Assembly (NCBI GenBank): GCA_016710935.1
Contig: JADJTY010000003.1
Span: 558,001 to 622,000, forward strand
Length of the DNA: 64,000 nucleotides
Direction of reading: 5' to 3'
Origin: Chitinophagaceae bacterium
GTDB lineage: Bacteria > Bacteroidota > Bacteroidia > Chitinophagales > Chitinophagaceae
A model generated the notes under the pieces. The model was not told where the DNA came from. It was given only the letters and a program-made list of their open reading frames with translations, and did not search any database. The translations under genes and the position numbers were made by a program. Shown one piece after another: positions 51,091-60,132 of the stretch (within the stretch, counting starts at the first letter, position 1; each line of letters begins with the position of its first letter).

Positions 51091-52283
51091 GCAGGAAAGC
51101 TGATCTTACCCATGGCTACTGCAGGTATTCCAGGTGATTTAATCGTGTTTGCTGAAACATCATTGCATATACATTCATTAGCCAGTAAAGCAAACAATAC
51201 CGCTTCTTTTGCATCAGGATTTAAGCCCGTATCAGCCGTGCTGAGAAAAGTGCAGCCAGGCAGTTGTTCCTTCAAATGCTGCATCAGTAATGGATTATGA
51301 ATACCACCGCCGCTGCTGAATATCTTAATCTTAGTTTTATCTTTTAAGCAATCTTTAATAGCAACAACAATCATATCGGCCGTAAACCTGTTGAGTGTTG
51401 CCATCGTATCCTGTGGGGATAATGAAGCTGCGTTGCTTGTTTGTTTTGCCTGCTGCAAATAAAGCAGATTAAATAACTCCGGCCCGGTTGTTTTTGGAAA
51501 TGCCTGTTTAAAGAAATCATGTTCTTTAAGTGCAGCTAATAATCTTTCATGTACAGTTCCGGCTTTTGCAACCAGCGAATCCATATCGTATGAATTTCCG
51601 GGAAACTGTTCCTGCATATATGCATCCATCAGGGTATTACCCGGTCCCACATCAGTGCACAAAATATGTTCATCGTTGCCCGGTAAAAAAGTAAAGTTTG
51701 CAATACCTCCGATATTCAACAAAATACGGTCTTCATCTTTTTTGCTAAAGAGTATATGGTCTCCGTAAACCGCCAGGGGAGCACCTTCTCCACCAGCTGC
51801 AATATTTTTTTGCCTGAAATCGCTGATGGTGATTATACCGGTTGCAACAGCCAGGTGATCTCCATCTCCAATTTGTAAAGTAGCATTGCCGAACTTTTGT
51901 TGTTGATGCAATCTTTGCGGAGCATGGTAAATGGTTTGTCCGTGACTGGCTATCAGATCAACGTCAGCACTTTTAATATGCCATTTTTGTAAACAGGTAT
52001 TTATCATTCCGGCATGTTGCAAAGCAATCCAGGGATGAAGCAGGCAAAGCTTTTCCAGATCAATTTCTTTTTTTGAAAAAACATGTCTAACCTCGTTTTT
52101 AAAGTCGTCGGTATAAGAAATAGTTTCAAACTTCAGCAATTCCATTTTAGTGTCTTGTCCGTAGCCTTCAATTTTACACAGGGCAATATCCAGCCCATCC
52201 AGCGATGTGCCGCTCATTAAACCGATAATGAGTCTGCCGGGTTTGTTGGCAATGTCGTAAACCTTTTGAATGCCTGGGTTCAT
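51087..52283 (-). CDS. anmK: Anhydro-N-acetylmuramic acid kinase
   Basis: A 398-residue AnmK, which phosphorylates and opens 1,6-anhydro-MurNAc from recycled peptidoglycan to MurNAc-6-phosphate. GLMSGTSLDGLDIALCK is the hallmark N-terminus; ASHGQTIYH, GEGAPL, DVGPGN and SGGGIHNPLL follow. The length is normal. It is the third gene of a reverse unit: channel-like protein, queG, anmK, with only one base between queG and anmK. Confidence 0.95.
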   Translation of the reverse strand: MNPGIQKVYDIANKPGRLIIGLMSGTSLDGLDIALCKIEGYGQDTKMELLKFETISYTDDFKNEVRHVFSKKEIDLEKLCLLHPWIALQHAGMINTCLQKWHIKSADVDLIASHGQTIYHAPQRLHQQQKFGNATLQIGDGDHLAVATGIITISDFRQKNIAAGGEGAPLAVYGDHILFSKKDEDRILLNIGGIANFTFLPGNDEHILCTDVGPGNTLMDAYMQEQFPGNSYDMDSLVAKAGTVHERLLAALKEHDFFKQAFPKTTGPELFNLLYLQQAKQTSNAASLSPQDTMATLNRFTADMIVVAIKDCLKDKTKIKIFSSGGGIHNPLLMQHLKEQLPGCTFLSTADTGLNPDAKEAVLFALLANECICNDVSANTIKSPGIPAVAMGKISFPA

Positions 52284-52284
52284 A

Positions 52285-53214
52285 CTACTGTTTTATGAAA
52301 TTCAGATTGCGTTTTATGCCGTCAAACTTAGCTCTTTTAAGTGGAGAATTTTTAAAAATCACCTTGAAAGATTCTTCCGTCAATTCTTCCCAATCGCTGG
52401 TTGAAAAATTTAAAATTTGCGGAATCGGTGTAAAGCAGATCTCTGTTGTTGGTTTTGAAAAACGGTTCCAGGGACAAACATCCTGGCATACATCACATCC
52501 AAACATCCAGTTATCAAATTTACCTTTCCGGGCATCAGGTATCAGTGCATCTTTAAGCTCAATGGTAAAGTACGAGATGCATTTGCTGCCATCAACAACT
52601 TTGTCGGGCAATAAGGCTTCAGTAGGACACTCATCAATACATTTGGTGCAGGTACCGCAATAATCTTTTACATAGGCATCGTCATATTCCAATTCCAGGT
52701 CAACAATCAGCGTTGCAATAAAAAAAAATGAACCGCTTTGCTTGTTGATGAGGTTCCCGTTCTTGCCGATCCATCCAATGCCCGCTTTTTGTGCCCAGGC
52801 TCTTTCCAGTACAGGAGCACTGTCAACAAAACCACGGCCATTTATTTCACCTACCTGTTCTTGTATGTTTTGTAAAAACAGTTTCAGTTTAGCTCTTATC
52901 ACTTCATGATAATCATTCCCAAAAGCATATTTGGAGATCTTTGGTGCAGTTTCGGATTGTTCTTTTTCCGGAAAATAGTTCAGCAATAAAGTAATAACGG
53001 ATTTTGCGCCGGGTACCAGTTTTGAGGGATCTATCCGCATGTCAAAATGGTTTTCCATGTATTGCATGCTGCCATGCATACCCTTGCTGAGCCATTGTTC
53101 CAGCCGCCTGGCATCTTCATGTAATAATTGTGCTTTGGCAATTCCACAAAAGTCAAAACCAAGCCTGGTCGCCAGCATTTTTATAAGTTCGGTATGTTTA
53201 TTAATAGTACTCAC
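52285..53214 (-). CDS. queG: tRNA epoxyqueuosine reductase
   Basis: A 309-residue QueG that reduces epoxyqueuosine to queuosine in tRNA, using cobalamin and two [4Fe-4S] clusters. The cluster cysteines are in CGTCTKCIDECPTEAL and CDVCQDVCPWN. DSAPVLERAWAQKAGIGWIG marks the family. Slightly shorter than E. coli QueG because the C-terminal HEAT-like part is lacking, as usual in Bacteroidota. Its start overlaps the upstream membrane-protein stop by four bases. Confidence 0.95.
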   Translation of the reverse strand: MSTINKHTELIKMLATRLGFDFCGIAKAQLLHEDARRLEQWLSKGMHGSMQYMENHFDMRIDPSKLVPGAKSVITLLLNYFPEKEQSETAPKISKYAFGNDYHEVIRAKLKLFLQNIQEQVGEINGRGFVDSAPVLERAWAQKAGIGWIGKNGNLINKQSGSFFFIATLIVDLELEYDDAYVKDYCGTCTKCIDECPTEALLPDKVVDGSKCISYFTIELKDALIPDARKGKFDNWMFGCDVCQDVCPWNRFSKPTTEICFTPIPQILNFSTSDWEELTEESFKVIFKNSPLKRAKFDGIKRNLNFIKQ

Positions 53215-53570
53215 TGATCGTCTGAAGTGTCTTCTAAATGGAGTTTATGGAAAAACCGATGTGCAATGGGGGCAATTAAAATGCCAATGGTGCTGATAAA
53301 GGCAACACCACTGAATAGGGCATAGAGCGATGCAAATACTTTGGCAGTATCGGAAAGTATGATTTTGGGATCAATCATTGGCCCCATACCGCTTAAGATC
53401 ATAGCGGCATTTAAAAGGCTATCGTACCAATCCATTTCCGGTATGGTGAATTTATAACCTAACACACCTATCAACAAAGAAACCAGCAGGATGCTCATAC
53501 CAAAAATGGCATTCTTCCAAAGCCGCCTGTAAAAAACTTTAACAGGGGCCAGCTTTGTTTTTTTTACCAT
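53211..53570 (-). CDS. Small two-helix membrane protein, degenerate K-channel-like
   Basis: A 119-residue protein with two hydrophobic helices (about residues 21-40 and 80-103) around a pore-like loop. The loop reads LSGMGPMID where a potassium channel has a TVGYGD-type filter, and the second helix LYALFSGVAFISTIGI resembles the inner helix of Ion_trans_2 channels. The filter is thus altered; ion selectivity cannot be predicted. Co-transcribed with queG and anmK. Function unknown; the channel relation is an inference. Confidence 0.6.
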   Translation of the reverse strand: MVKKTKLAPVKVFYRRLWKNAIFGMSILLVSLLIGVLGYKFTIPEMDWYDSLLNAAMILSGMGPMIDPKIILSDTAKVFASLYALFSGVAFISTIGILIAPIAHRFFHKLHLEDTSDDQ

Positions 53571-53600
53571 CAGCCATCGTTTATATTTCTATAAAAATAC

Positions 53601-53625
53601 AAAAGCCCCCGGTAACTTCGGAGGC
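53601..53625 (-). terminator. Weak terminator after the 53647 gene
   Basis: GCCCCCG (53605-53611) and CGGAGGC (53619-53625) form a seven-base stem (one G-T pair on the reverse strand) followed there by a T-rich tail. It lies beyond the stop of the outer-membrane protein gene. Confidence 0.55.
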
Positions 53626-53646
53626 ATTTATATTTATGCAGTATGT

Positions 53647-54438
53647 TTAAAAATTTATATCATATCCAATGGTTCCAATCAATTCAATATATCCAAAACT
53701 GTGGTTCACCCTGCCATTGCCTACACCTAGGGCATTCGTGTAATTTGCAAAACCGGTTTTGGCGGTTCCTTCAAAAAATAATTTCCTGCTGATGTACCAC
53801 CTGGCACCACCTTCCGCTGCTAAGCAATAGCCTGCCACAATAAAACGGTTATCCACCCTTTTGTTACTCAAGGTAACATCTGTTTTCGGTATCATTATAC
53901 CTGCACCTGCTTTCCATAAAGCAGTGAAAACAGGGCGTTTGGCATTCCGCTTTAGTTCGTATTGCCGCACATAGTTAATGTGGTAAAAGTTAGCCCCGTT
54001 GGTATGTTCAAAATGTACCTGGTTGAATGTAAATGAAGTGTCCTTATCAAAATAATCGTTACCAATATTGCCTTTGGCACGTAGTACCTGGTTATTGTAA
54101 ATGATATATTTGGTGTGATCAAAATTGATCTCAATTGCCTTTGTATGTTTTTTATTGAGGTAAAACCCAATACGGTAATTGTATTGAGGAATAGAGATTT
54201 GTAGCGGTTTCTTTACCAGCCCATCCATATCGGCTCTGTCGTGAGCCCGGGCTTTGTACAGGGTGAAATTATGATGTACACCGTCTACTGTGGTATTAAA
54301 ATGAATATTGCTTTTGGTGTACCACTCGGTATTGTAGCCCCATTGAAGATACATACCCGATAGTAATTTATTTTTTTTCTGTGCTGTGGCTGAAATAAGA
54401 AAGACACTGAATAAAATAGAGCCAATTAATTTCTTCAT
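53647..54438 (-). CDS. Outer-membrane beta-barrel-like protein
   Basis: Starting at ATG 54438 this gives 263 residues with a signal peptide (FLISATAQ). Alternating hydrophobic strands (YLQWGYNTEWYT, PQYNYRIGFYLN, KAIEINFDHTKYIIY) and a terminal phenylalanine (GTIGYDINF) indicate a beta-barrel inserted by the Bam machinery. I do not recognise a specific family. Five extra upstream codons are possible but add nothing to the signal. It is a single-gene unit with a weak terminator. Confidence 0.7.
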   Translation of the reverse strand: MKKLIGSILFSVFLISATAQKKNKLLSGMYLQWGYNTEWYTKSNIHFNTTVDGVHHNFTLYKARAHDRADMDGLVKKPLQISIPQYNYRIGFYLNKKHTKAIEINFDHTKYIIYNNQVLRAKGNIGNDYFDKDTSFTFNQVHFEHTNGANFYHINYVRQYELKRNAKRPVFTALWKAGAGIMIPKTDVTLSNKRVDNRFIVAGYCLAAEGGARWYISRKLFFEGTAKTGFANYTNALGVGNGRVNHSFGYIELIGTIGYDINF

Positions 54439-54705
54439 AACTATGTTCTCCAAATTGAATGTTCTCCTCCAGAAAGCTGGCTGTTTTGAATTACAAATTT
54501 AAGTTATCCTGGTAATTTTATCAAACTCTTTTGCTAACTCTCAATTATTGTTTTGTTTGCTACTAACAGTAACACAAAACTGCAACAATAGCAGAAAAAG
54601 GTTTAACCATGTGCTGTTGCGGCAGGTTAGTTAGTCCTGATATGCCATAATAGCGTACCAAGGTAGTTGGATTGAGTTTTGAGATGATATTGGAAACGAA
54701 GAATT

Positions 54706-57336
54706 ATGAGTATACAAAATCTAACCATAAAATCGCAGGAAATACTCCAGGAGTCTCAGCAATTGGCTTTTACTGCTGGTAATGCAAATATTGAAACAGA
54801 GCATGTTTTAAAAGCATTGCTGAATGATAAAGATTCGCCGGTTGAGTATTTGCTGAAAAAGAACAACGTAAACGTTAATTACGTAGAGGAAAAGCTTGAG
54901 GCTGCGATACAAAAGCTTCCGAAAGTGGCAAATGGAGAACCTGCACAGGCTTTAAGCCGTGATGCGAATAATGTTTTATTACGTGCAAATGCATCTTTAA
55001 AAACATTTAAAGATGAATTTGTAAGCGTGGAACATTTATTAATTGCCCTGTTGCAGGGAAGTGATAACACGGCAAAATTGTTAAAAGATGCAGGCCTTAC
55101 TGAAAAAGGATTGGTTGCAGCTATCACAGATCTGAAAAAAGGTTCAACCGTATCCTCTCAGACTTCTGAAACACAGTTTAATGCACTGAATAAATATGCC
55201 AAAAACCTCATCGAAATGGCAAGATCCGGCAAACTGGATCCGGTGATAGGAAGAGATGAAGAGATCAGGAGAACCCTGCATATCTTATCCAGAAGAAGCA
55301 AGAATAATCCAATTTTGGTTGGTGAACCGGGCGTTGGTAAAACAGCCATAGCAGAGGGTTTAGCTATGCGTATTGTAAATGGGGACGTGCCAGAAAATTT
55401 AAAATCAAAGATTATTTATGCATTGGATATGGGGCAATTGATTGCCGGTGCAAAATACAAGGGTGAGTTTGAAGAACGGTTGAAATCAGTAGTGAAAGAA
55501 GTAAGTACCAGCGATGGGCAGATCATTTTGTTTATTGATGAGATACATACATTGGTTGGTGCCGGCGGTGGTGATGGAGCGATGGATGCAGCCAATATTT
55601 TAAAGCCTGCCCTGGCAAGAGGAGAATTAAGGGCAATTGGTGCAACAACGTTAACTGAGTATCAGAAATTCTTTGAAAAAGATAAGGCACTGGAACGCCG
55701 TTTTCAGAAAGTGATGATTGATGAGCCAACCATTGAAGATGCCGTTTCCATTTTACGGGGATTAAAAGACAGGTACGAAAGCTACCATCATGTACTCATT
55801 AAAGATGAAGCGATCATTGCTGCCGTTGAATTATCAAGCAGGTATATAACCGATCGTTTTTTACCGGATAAAGCCATTGACCTGATTGATGAAAGCGCAG
55901 CCAAACTTCGCCTGGAAATGAACAGTATGCCCGAAGAACTGGACGAACTGGATAGAAAGATACGCCAGCTGGAAATTGAAAGAGAAGCCATTAAAAGAGA
56001 AAATGATGAGCAAAAACTGAAACAGTTGAATACCGAAATATCCAATCTTTCTGTTGAAAGGGATACGTTTAAGGCCAAGTGGCAACAGGAAAAAGAGATC
56101 GTTGAAAAAATACAGAACGCCAAGGCTGAAATTGAAAATCTGAAACTGGCGGCTGATAAGGCAGAACGTGAAGGTGATTATGGAAAAGTTGCCGAGATCA
56201 GGTATGGTAAAGTGCAGGAACAGGAAAAGATTGTAGAAGAATTTACGACCCAACTAACAGACAGTACAGAAAAACGCCTGCTTAAAGAAGAAGTGGATGC
56301 AGAGGATATTGCAGAAAATGTAGCCAAGGCTACCGGTATTCCGGTTATGAAAATGATGCAGAGTGAAAGGGAAAAACTGCTTCATTTGGAAGAAGAACTG
56401 CACAAAAGGGTAGTAGGGCAGGAAGAAGCCATTGAAGCTGTTTCTGATGCCATTCGGCGAAGCAGGGCAGGCTTACAGGACCCTAAAAAACCTATCGGAT
56501 CCTTCATATTCCTGGGGACAACAGGTGTGGGTAAAACAGAATTAGCAAAAGCCCTGGCTGACTATCTTTTTGATGATGATAGTATGATGACGAGGATAGA
56601 TATGAGTGAATACCAGGAAAAACACGCGGTAAGCAGGCTTTTGGGAGCGCCTCCCGGATATATTGGATATGAGGAAGGCGGCCAGTTGACGGAAGCTGTT
56701 AGGCGGAAGCCATATAGCGTTATTTTGTTAGATGAAATTGAAAAAGCACATCCTGACGTTTTTAACGTACTTTTGCAGGTATTGGACGATGGAAGGCTGA
56801 CCGACAACAAGGGTCGTATGGTTAACTTTAAAAATACGATCATCATTATGACTTCAAATATGGGCAGCCATATTATTCAGGATAATTTCGAAAATGTTTC
56901 CGAAGATAATAAAGAAGAAGTAGTGCAAAAGACCAAAACCGAGGTTATGGCCTTGTTACGGCAAACTATACGTCCCGAGTTCTTAAACAGGATTGATGAA
57001 GTGATTATGTTTCAGCCCTTAATGAAAAAAGAGATCAAAGGCATCATCAGGTTGCAGCTTGACGGTTTAAAACAATTAGTTGCATCAAATGGAATCAATT
57101 TACAATTCAGCGATTATGTGTTTGACTTTTTAGCTGAGCACGGATACGATCCCCAGTTTGGAGCCAGGCCATTAAAAAGACTCATCCAAAAGGAAATTGT
57201 AAACCAACTCAGTAAAAGAATACTGGCTGCAGATATTGATAAGACAAGGCCGGTGTTAGTTGATGTGTTTGACGGAACAGTGGTTTTCAGGAATGAACAG
57301 GTTAAAGAAACCGCAAAAAAGGAAAAGAAGAATTAA
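54706..57336 (+). CDS. clpB: ATP-dependent disaggregase ClpB
   Basis: An 876-residue ClpB. Clp N-repeats (residues 1-145), AAA+ 1 with Walker A GEPGVGKT at residue 206 and FIDEIHTLVG, a coiled-coil middle domain (about 395-525), and AAA+ 2 with GTTGVGKTELAKALA at residue 604 and the arginine finger region LNRIDEVI. It reactivates aggregated proteins with DnaK. No ClpP-docking loop is expected or seen. No CIRCE element or clear promoter was identified in the 266-base upstream region. Confidence 0.97.
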   Translation: MSIQNLTIKSQEILQESQQLAFTAGNANIETEHVLKALLNDKDSPVEYLLKKNNVNVNYVEEKLEAAIQKLPKVANGEPAQALSRDANNVLLRANASLKTFKDEFVSVEHLLIALLQGSDNTAKLLKDAGLTEKGLVAAITDLKKGSTVSSQTSETQFNALNKYAKNLIEMARSGKLDPVIGRDEEIRRTLHILSRRSKNNPILVGEPGVGKTAIAEGLAMRIVNGDVPENLKSKIIYALDMGQLIAGAKYKGEFEERLKSVVKEVSTSDGQIILFIDEIHTLVGAGGGDGAMDAANILKPALARGELRAIGATTLTEYQKFFEKDKALERRFQKVMIDEPTIEDAVSILRGLKDRYESYHHVLIKDEAIIAAVELSSRYITDRFLPDKAIDLIDESAAKLRLEMNSMPEELDELDRKIRQLEIEREAIKRENDEQKLKQLNTEISNLSVERDTFKAKWQQEKEIVEKIQNAKAEIENLKLAADKAEREGDYGKVAEIRYGKVQEQEKIVEEFTTQLTDSTEKRLLKEEVDAEDIAENVAKATGIPVMKMMQSEREKLLHLEEELHKRVVGQEEAIEAVSDAIRRSRAGLQDPKKPIGSFIFLGTTGVGKTELAKALADYLFDDDSMMTRIDMSEYQEKHAVSRLLGAPPGYIGYEEGGQLTEAVRRKPYSVILLDEIEKAHPDVFNVLLQVLDDGRLTDNKGRMVNFKNTIIIMTSNMGSHIIQDNFENVSEDNKEEVVQKTKTEVMALLRQTIRPEFLNRIDEVIMFQPLMKKEIKGIIRLQLDGLKQLVASNGINLQFSDYVFDFLAEHGYDPQFGARPLKRLIQKEIVNQLSKRILAADIDKTRPVLVDVFDGTVVFRNEQVKETAKKEKKN

Positions 57337-57370
57337 CAGATCGGTTTTGAGGAGCTTGTTACAATTATAC

Positions 57371-57394
57371 TGTCAGTCTGAGCTTGTCGAAGAC
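57371..57394. repeat. Dispersed GAGCTTGTCGAAG word
   Basis: GTCTGAGCTTGTCGAAGAC between clpB and the DsbA-like gene is a partial palindrome known as a recurrent intergenic word in many bacterial genomes. Only one copy is in this window. Confidence 0.4.
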
Positions 57395-57473
57395 GGGTTT
57401 GATCAAAAAGAAAAATTAAAGAGCGTAATACATTTATAAAAGTTGTTTATACAACAGGTAAAAGACACATACT

Positions 57474-58052
57474 ATGGCAATGAAAGTAAAAGAAGTGGTA
57501 GAGATCATCCCACCAAAAGATGTTTTTGTAGGTAACCCCGATGCAGCAGTAACCCTGATGGAATTCGGAGAATATGAAAGTGAAGATTGTGCAAAAGCTA
57601 ATGAAGTAGTTAAAAAATTACTGGAAGAGTTTGATGGTAAGATCAGGTTCCAGTTCCGTCATTTTCCCATGACAAGAATTCACCAGCGCTCCATGAAAGC
57701 AGGAGAGGCCGCAGTGGCAGCTTCACAGGTTGGTAAGTTTTGGGAAATGCACAATATTCTTTTCGATAACCGCCGTCAATTGGGAACAACCAGTTTAAAG
57801 CTATATTCAAAAGAAGCTGGTATCAGCAATAAACATTTCCTGGAAGAACTGATCAATTCAACTTACGGCTGGCAGGTGCGTAACGACCTGAACGAAGGCA
57901 TTGAAAAAGGAGTTAGGGATGTACCGGCCTTTTTCGTTAATGGCGAAATGGTTGCAGGCAAAGCTACCTACGAAAACCTGAGCAAGGATATTAATGCTGC
58001 TCTAAAAAAAGTAAAGAAAAAAGTTGTTCCTGCTGCAAAGCAAAGAGCATAA
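57474..58052 (+). CDS. DsbA-family thioredoxin-fold protein lacking the first active-site Cys
   Basis: A 192-residue protein with no signal peptide. The fold is that of DsbA/2-hydroxychromene-isomerase relatives: TLMEFGEYESEDCAKANEVV at the active-site helix, PMTRIHQRSMKAGEAAVAAS, and the cis-Pro segment VRDVPAFFVNG. In relatives the site reads CPYC after FGDYQ; here it is SEDC, so the nucleophilic first Cys is Ser and only Cys44-type resolving Cys remains. It is likely cytoplasmic and not a standard disulfide oxidase. A strong shared terminator follows. Confidence 0.8.
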   Translation: MAMKVKEVVEIIPPKDVFVGNPDAAVTLMEFGEYESEDCAKANEVVKKLLEEFDGKIRFQFRHFPMTRIHQRSMKAGEAAVAASQVGKFWEMHNILFDNRRQLGTTSLKLYSKEAGISNKHFLEELINSTYGWQVRNDLNEGIEKGVRDVPAFFVNGEMVAGKATYENLSKDINAALKKVKKKVVPAAKQRA

Positions 58053-58059
58053 AGATCAT

Positions 58060-58094
58060 AAAACGCTTCAATGAATATTGGAGCGTTTTTTTTT
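58060..58094. terminator. Terminator between convergent genes
   Basis: AAAACGCTTCA (58060-58070) and TGGAGCGTTTT (58079-58089) form an 11-bp stem with one G-T pair, followed by a T9 run on the forward strand. It ends the DsbA-like gene and touches the stop of the reverse gene at 58093. Confidence 0.9.
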
Positions 58095-59046
58095 ATTCTA
58101 TTTCGGCATAATACAAAGCAAATTCCTTTCCGTTTACATATACCGTTACCGGGTACGAATTTGCATCCTTAAACTTATAGGTAAAACTCAGTACGCTACC
58201 TGAGTTGGAATATTGAATTTCCTCAACCTTGTATTTTTTCTTTTCTCCAATTCCTACTGCTACTTTAGTTATTGCTTCGCTACTTTTTAATGTGAAACTG
58301 AATCTTACAGCCTTATCCGCTTTTGCTTTTATTTTACCATCGTTAGGGATACATTTTGTTATTCCCAGTTCCATGGCAGCTGTTTTTATAACGGGCATAT
58401 CAAAAAAATCGCCTTTGCTTTTTGGGGCACTACCCAGCTTCCAGGCACTGTTATCCGGAAAATGCTGCAGGTTAAACGTTACTTTTTCTGTAAAAAAATA
58501 AGCATCTGTATAAGACCTGGTAAATTCCTTCATATCTGTACTGAGGTACCCGCTGCCAAACGCAGGGTCGGCATAATACCATTCTTCCGGGCTTTGGCCT
58601 AACTGTACTACCACCCAGCTATCGTTGATCTCTTCGTCTTTTTCTCCTATTTGCTGGGTATTGTATTTTACAAAACCATCTACGGTAAGGCAACGGATAT
58701 CGGCGCTGCTGCACATATCCTGGAACAGGTTGGCAAAACCAGTTCCGGTAGCTTTACGTGTTAGCAAAACATCAGCAGCCGTATTCTTTATGTTGCGGTT
58801 AGGTTTTAAATCGTAGGTGATGTTGTTGGCAATCCAGTAATAGATGGCTCTTGCTTTATCTATCTTATCAGTAAACTTTTTACTTACTACATTATTGATG
58901 GTGCCCATACTCATATTTTCCAAAGGCCCCAGGCTTTTAACATATGCGTCGATAGTTTTAAAATCGCGGCCGTTGGTTTGAGCAGATGCATTAAAACCGG
59001 CGATTAATATAAATCCGGGTAACAGTTTTTTTAAGAGATTTTTCAT
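58093..59046 (-). CDS. Exported transglutaminase-fold protein, likely inactive
   Basis: A 317-residue exported protein (signal peptide ending FNASAQ). Residues about 60-175 match the transglutaminase-like domain: ARAIYYWIANNITYD is the family opening, then ATGTGFANLFQDM aligns with the segment where relatives have a catalytic Cys (GVCQGYA), here Gly. NDSWVVV aligns with the His motif (HAWN), here Asp. Only the Asp in YYADPAFGSG is kept. A structural or binding role is therefore likelier than catalysis. The C-terminal ~120 residues are a beta-sandwich. Confidence 0.78.
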   Translation of the reverse strand: MKNLLKKLLPGFILIAGFNASAQTNGRDFKTIDAYVKSLGPLENMSMGTINNVVSKKFTDKIDKARAIYYWIANNITYDLKPNRNIKNTAADVLLTRKATGTGFANLFQDMCSSADIRCLTVDGFVKYNTQQIGEKDEEINDSWVVVQLGQSPEEWYYADPAFGSGYLSTDMKEFTRSYTDAYFFTEKVTFNLQHFPDNSAWKLGSAPKSKGDFFDMPVIKTAAMELGITKCIPNDGKIKAKADKAVRFSFTLKSSEAITKVAVGIGEKKKYKVEEIQYSNSGSVLSFTYKFKDANSYPVTVYVNGKEFALYYAEIE

Positions 59047-59093
59047 GGATTAAAAGTACGTATCAAAAAGTTAAGATTTTCAGAAAGCAACAA

Positions 59094-59203
59094 AAGTCAT
59101 TAAGTCATTGGTCATTTATCGAAGCAAAGGCTTTGAGGTAAAACTCATTTGCCCTGTCAATGACTTAATAACAAATGAGCAATGACTCAATGACCAATGA
59201 CTT
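59094..59203. repeat. Nested inverted repeats of AAGTCATTGGTCATT type
   Basis: AAGTCATTGGTCATT (59102-59116) is matched by its complement at 59189-59203, ATTAAGTCATTG (59099-59110) by 59158-59169, and CTCATTT (59144-59150) by 59173-59179. The intergenic region between two reverse genes is thus strongly self-complementary. Similar words recur in many Bacteroidota intergenic regions. Confidence 0.65.
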
Positions 59204-59205
59204 GT

Positions 59206-60132
59206 TTATTTAAAATCAAACAAGGTAGCGGTAAAAACACCCCTTTCCCTTGGTTTAAAAATGGCTTTCCAGTTACCAATATAACGGATAAGGGATGGTA
59301 CAAGATATTCCCCGTATTTTGTCATTACCACTTCCATCTGAACTTTAAAATCATATACCCCGGCTTTATAACTTAATGAATAATTGCGGGCTACCACTTC
59401 AAAAGTCTCCTCATTGAACCAGGTGGTCATTTCATCAACTATTACATCGTCTTTATTTTCGGGTTTTACTTTTTGTGTAAATATGTAACAGCTCTGGCTT
59501 TTATACATATCTATGTCAATACTCATGTTGTATTTATCAGCCATTTCAACATCGTAAATGGCTGTTTTATTGCTGATGAAGGGGAGGCCGTTTATTCTTT
59601 TGCCGGGATTGAAGAAAAGCATTTTTAATTGCTCTTTATTTTTCTCCATACCGGTTTTACCCGCAGTGCTAAACTCCATCCCGGTAACAATATTATCTTC
59701 ACCGCAAATGGTATCTTTTGTAAAAAAAAGCGAAGCATACATTTTTGCAGTGTAATAATTTAATTGCCTGTTCTCATCGTACATATCGCCGGTAACCTGC
59801 TCATCGATGGTTTGCATGGTGCGGCAATTATTGTTTCTAAACTGTTTTGTGGTACTTCTTAATCCGGCTTTCATTGTACCATTCCCATCATTCATCCGTA
59901 TATCATTTATGGCCGTAAAGCTCAATATGCGCAGGTTGCGGAAGGCTTTGTAAAAACTGGTGTCGTTTTTTATACGGCTTATAAAGGCTGGTATATTGAG
60001 TTTGTTATTTACCACTACTTTACTGAGTGTGATGGATTTTTTGCCTACAGTTACCGTACTGTCTATTTTTTGTTGGGCATATAAACTTATTGAAAATAGT
60101 AAACAAAAAAAAGCAGGCATGAAATATTTCAT
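59206..60132 (-). CDS. Secreted protein of unknown function
   Basis: A 308-residue exported protein (signal peptide MKYFMPAFFCLLFSISLYAQ). The body alternates beta strands, with NYSLSYKAGVYDFKVQMEVV and a C-terminal GVFTATLFDFK; no known family was recognised, though the DUF-type layout resembles secreted Bacteroidota carriers (GLPGLI-like). The start codon and the first ~10 codons lie inside a perfect palindrome and T-run (60113-60138) that terminates the upstream giant gene, so initiation may be masked in read-through transcripts. No separate promoter was found. Confidence 0.7.
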   Translation of the reverse strand: MKYFMPAFFCLLFSISLYAQQKIDSTVTVGKKSITLSKVVVNNKLNIPAFISRIKNDTSFYKAFRNLRILSFTAINDIRMNDGNGTMKAGLRSTTKQFRNNNCRTMQTIDEQVTGDMYDENRQLNYYTAKMYASLFFTKDTICGEDNIVTGMEFSTAGKTGMEKNKEQLKMLFFNPGKRINGLPFISNKTAIYDVEMADKYNMSIDIDMYKSQSCYIFTQKVKPENKDDVIVDEMTTWFNEETFEVVARNYSLSYKAGVYDFKVQMEVVMTKYGEYLVPSLIRYIGNWKAIFKPRERGVFTATLFDFK

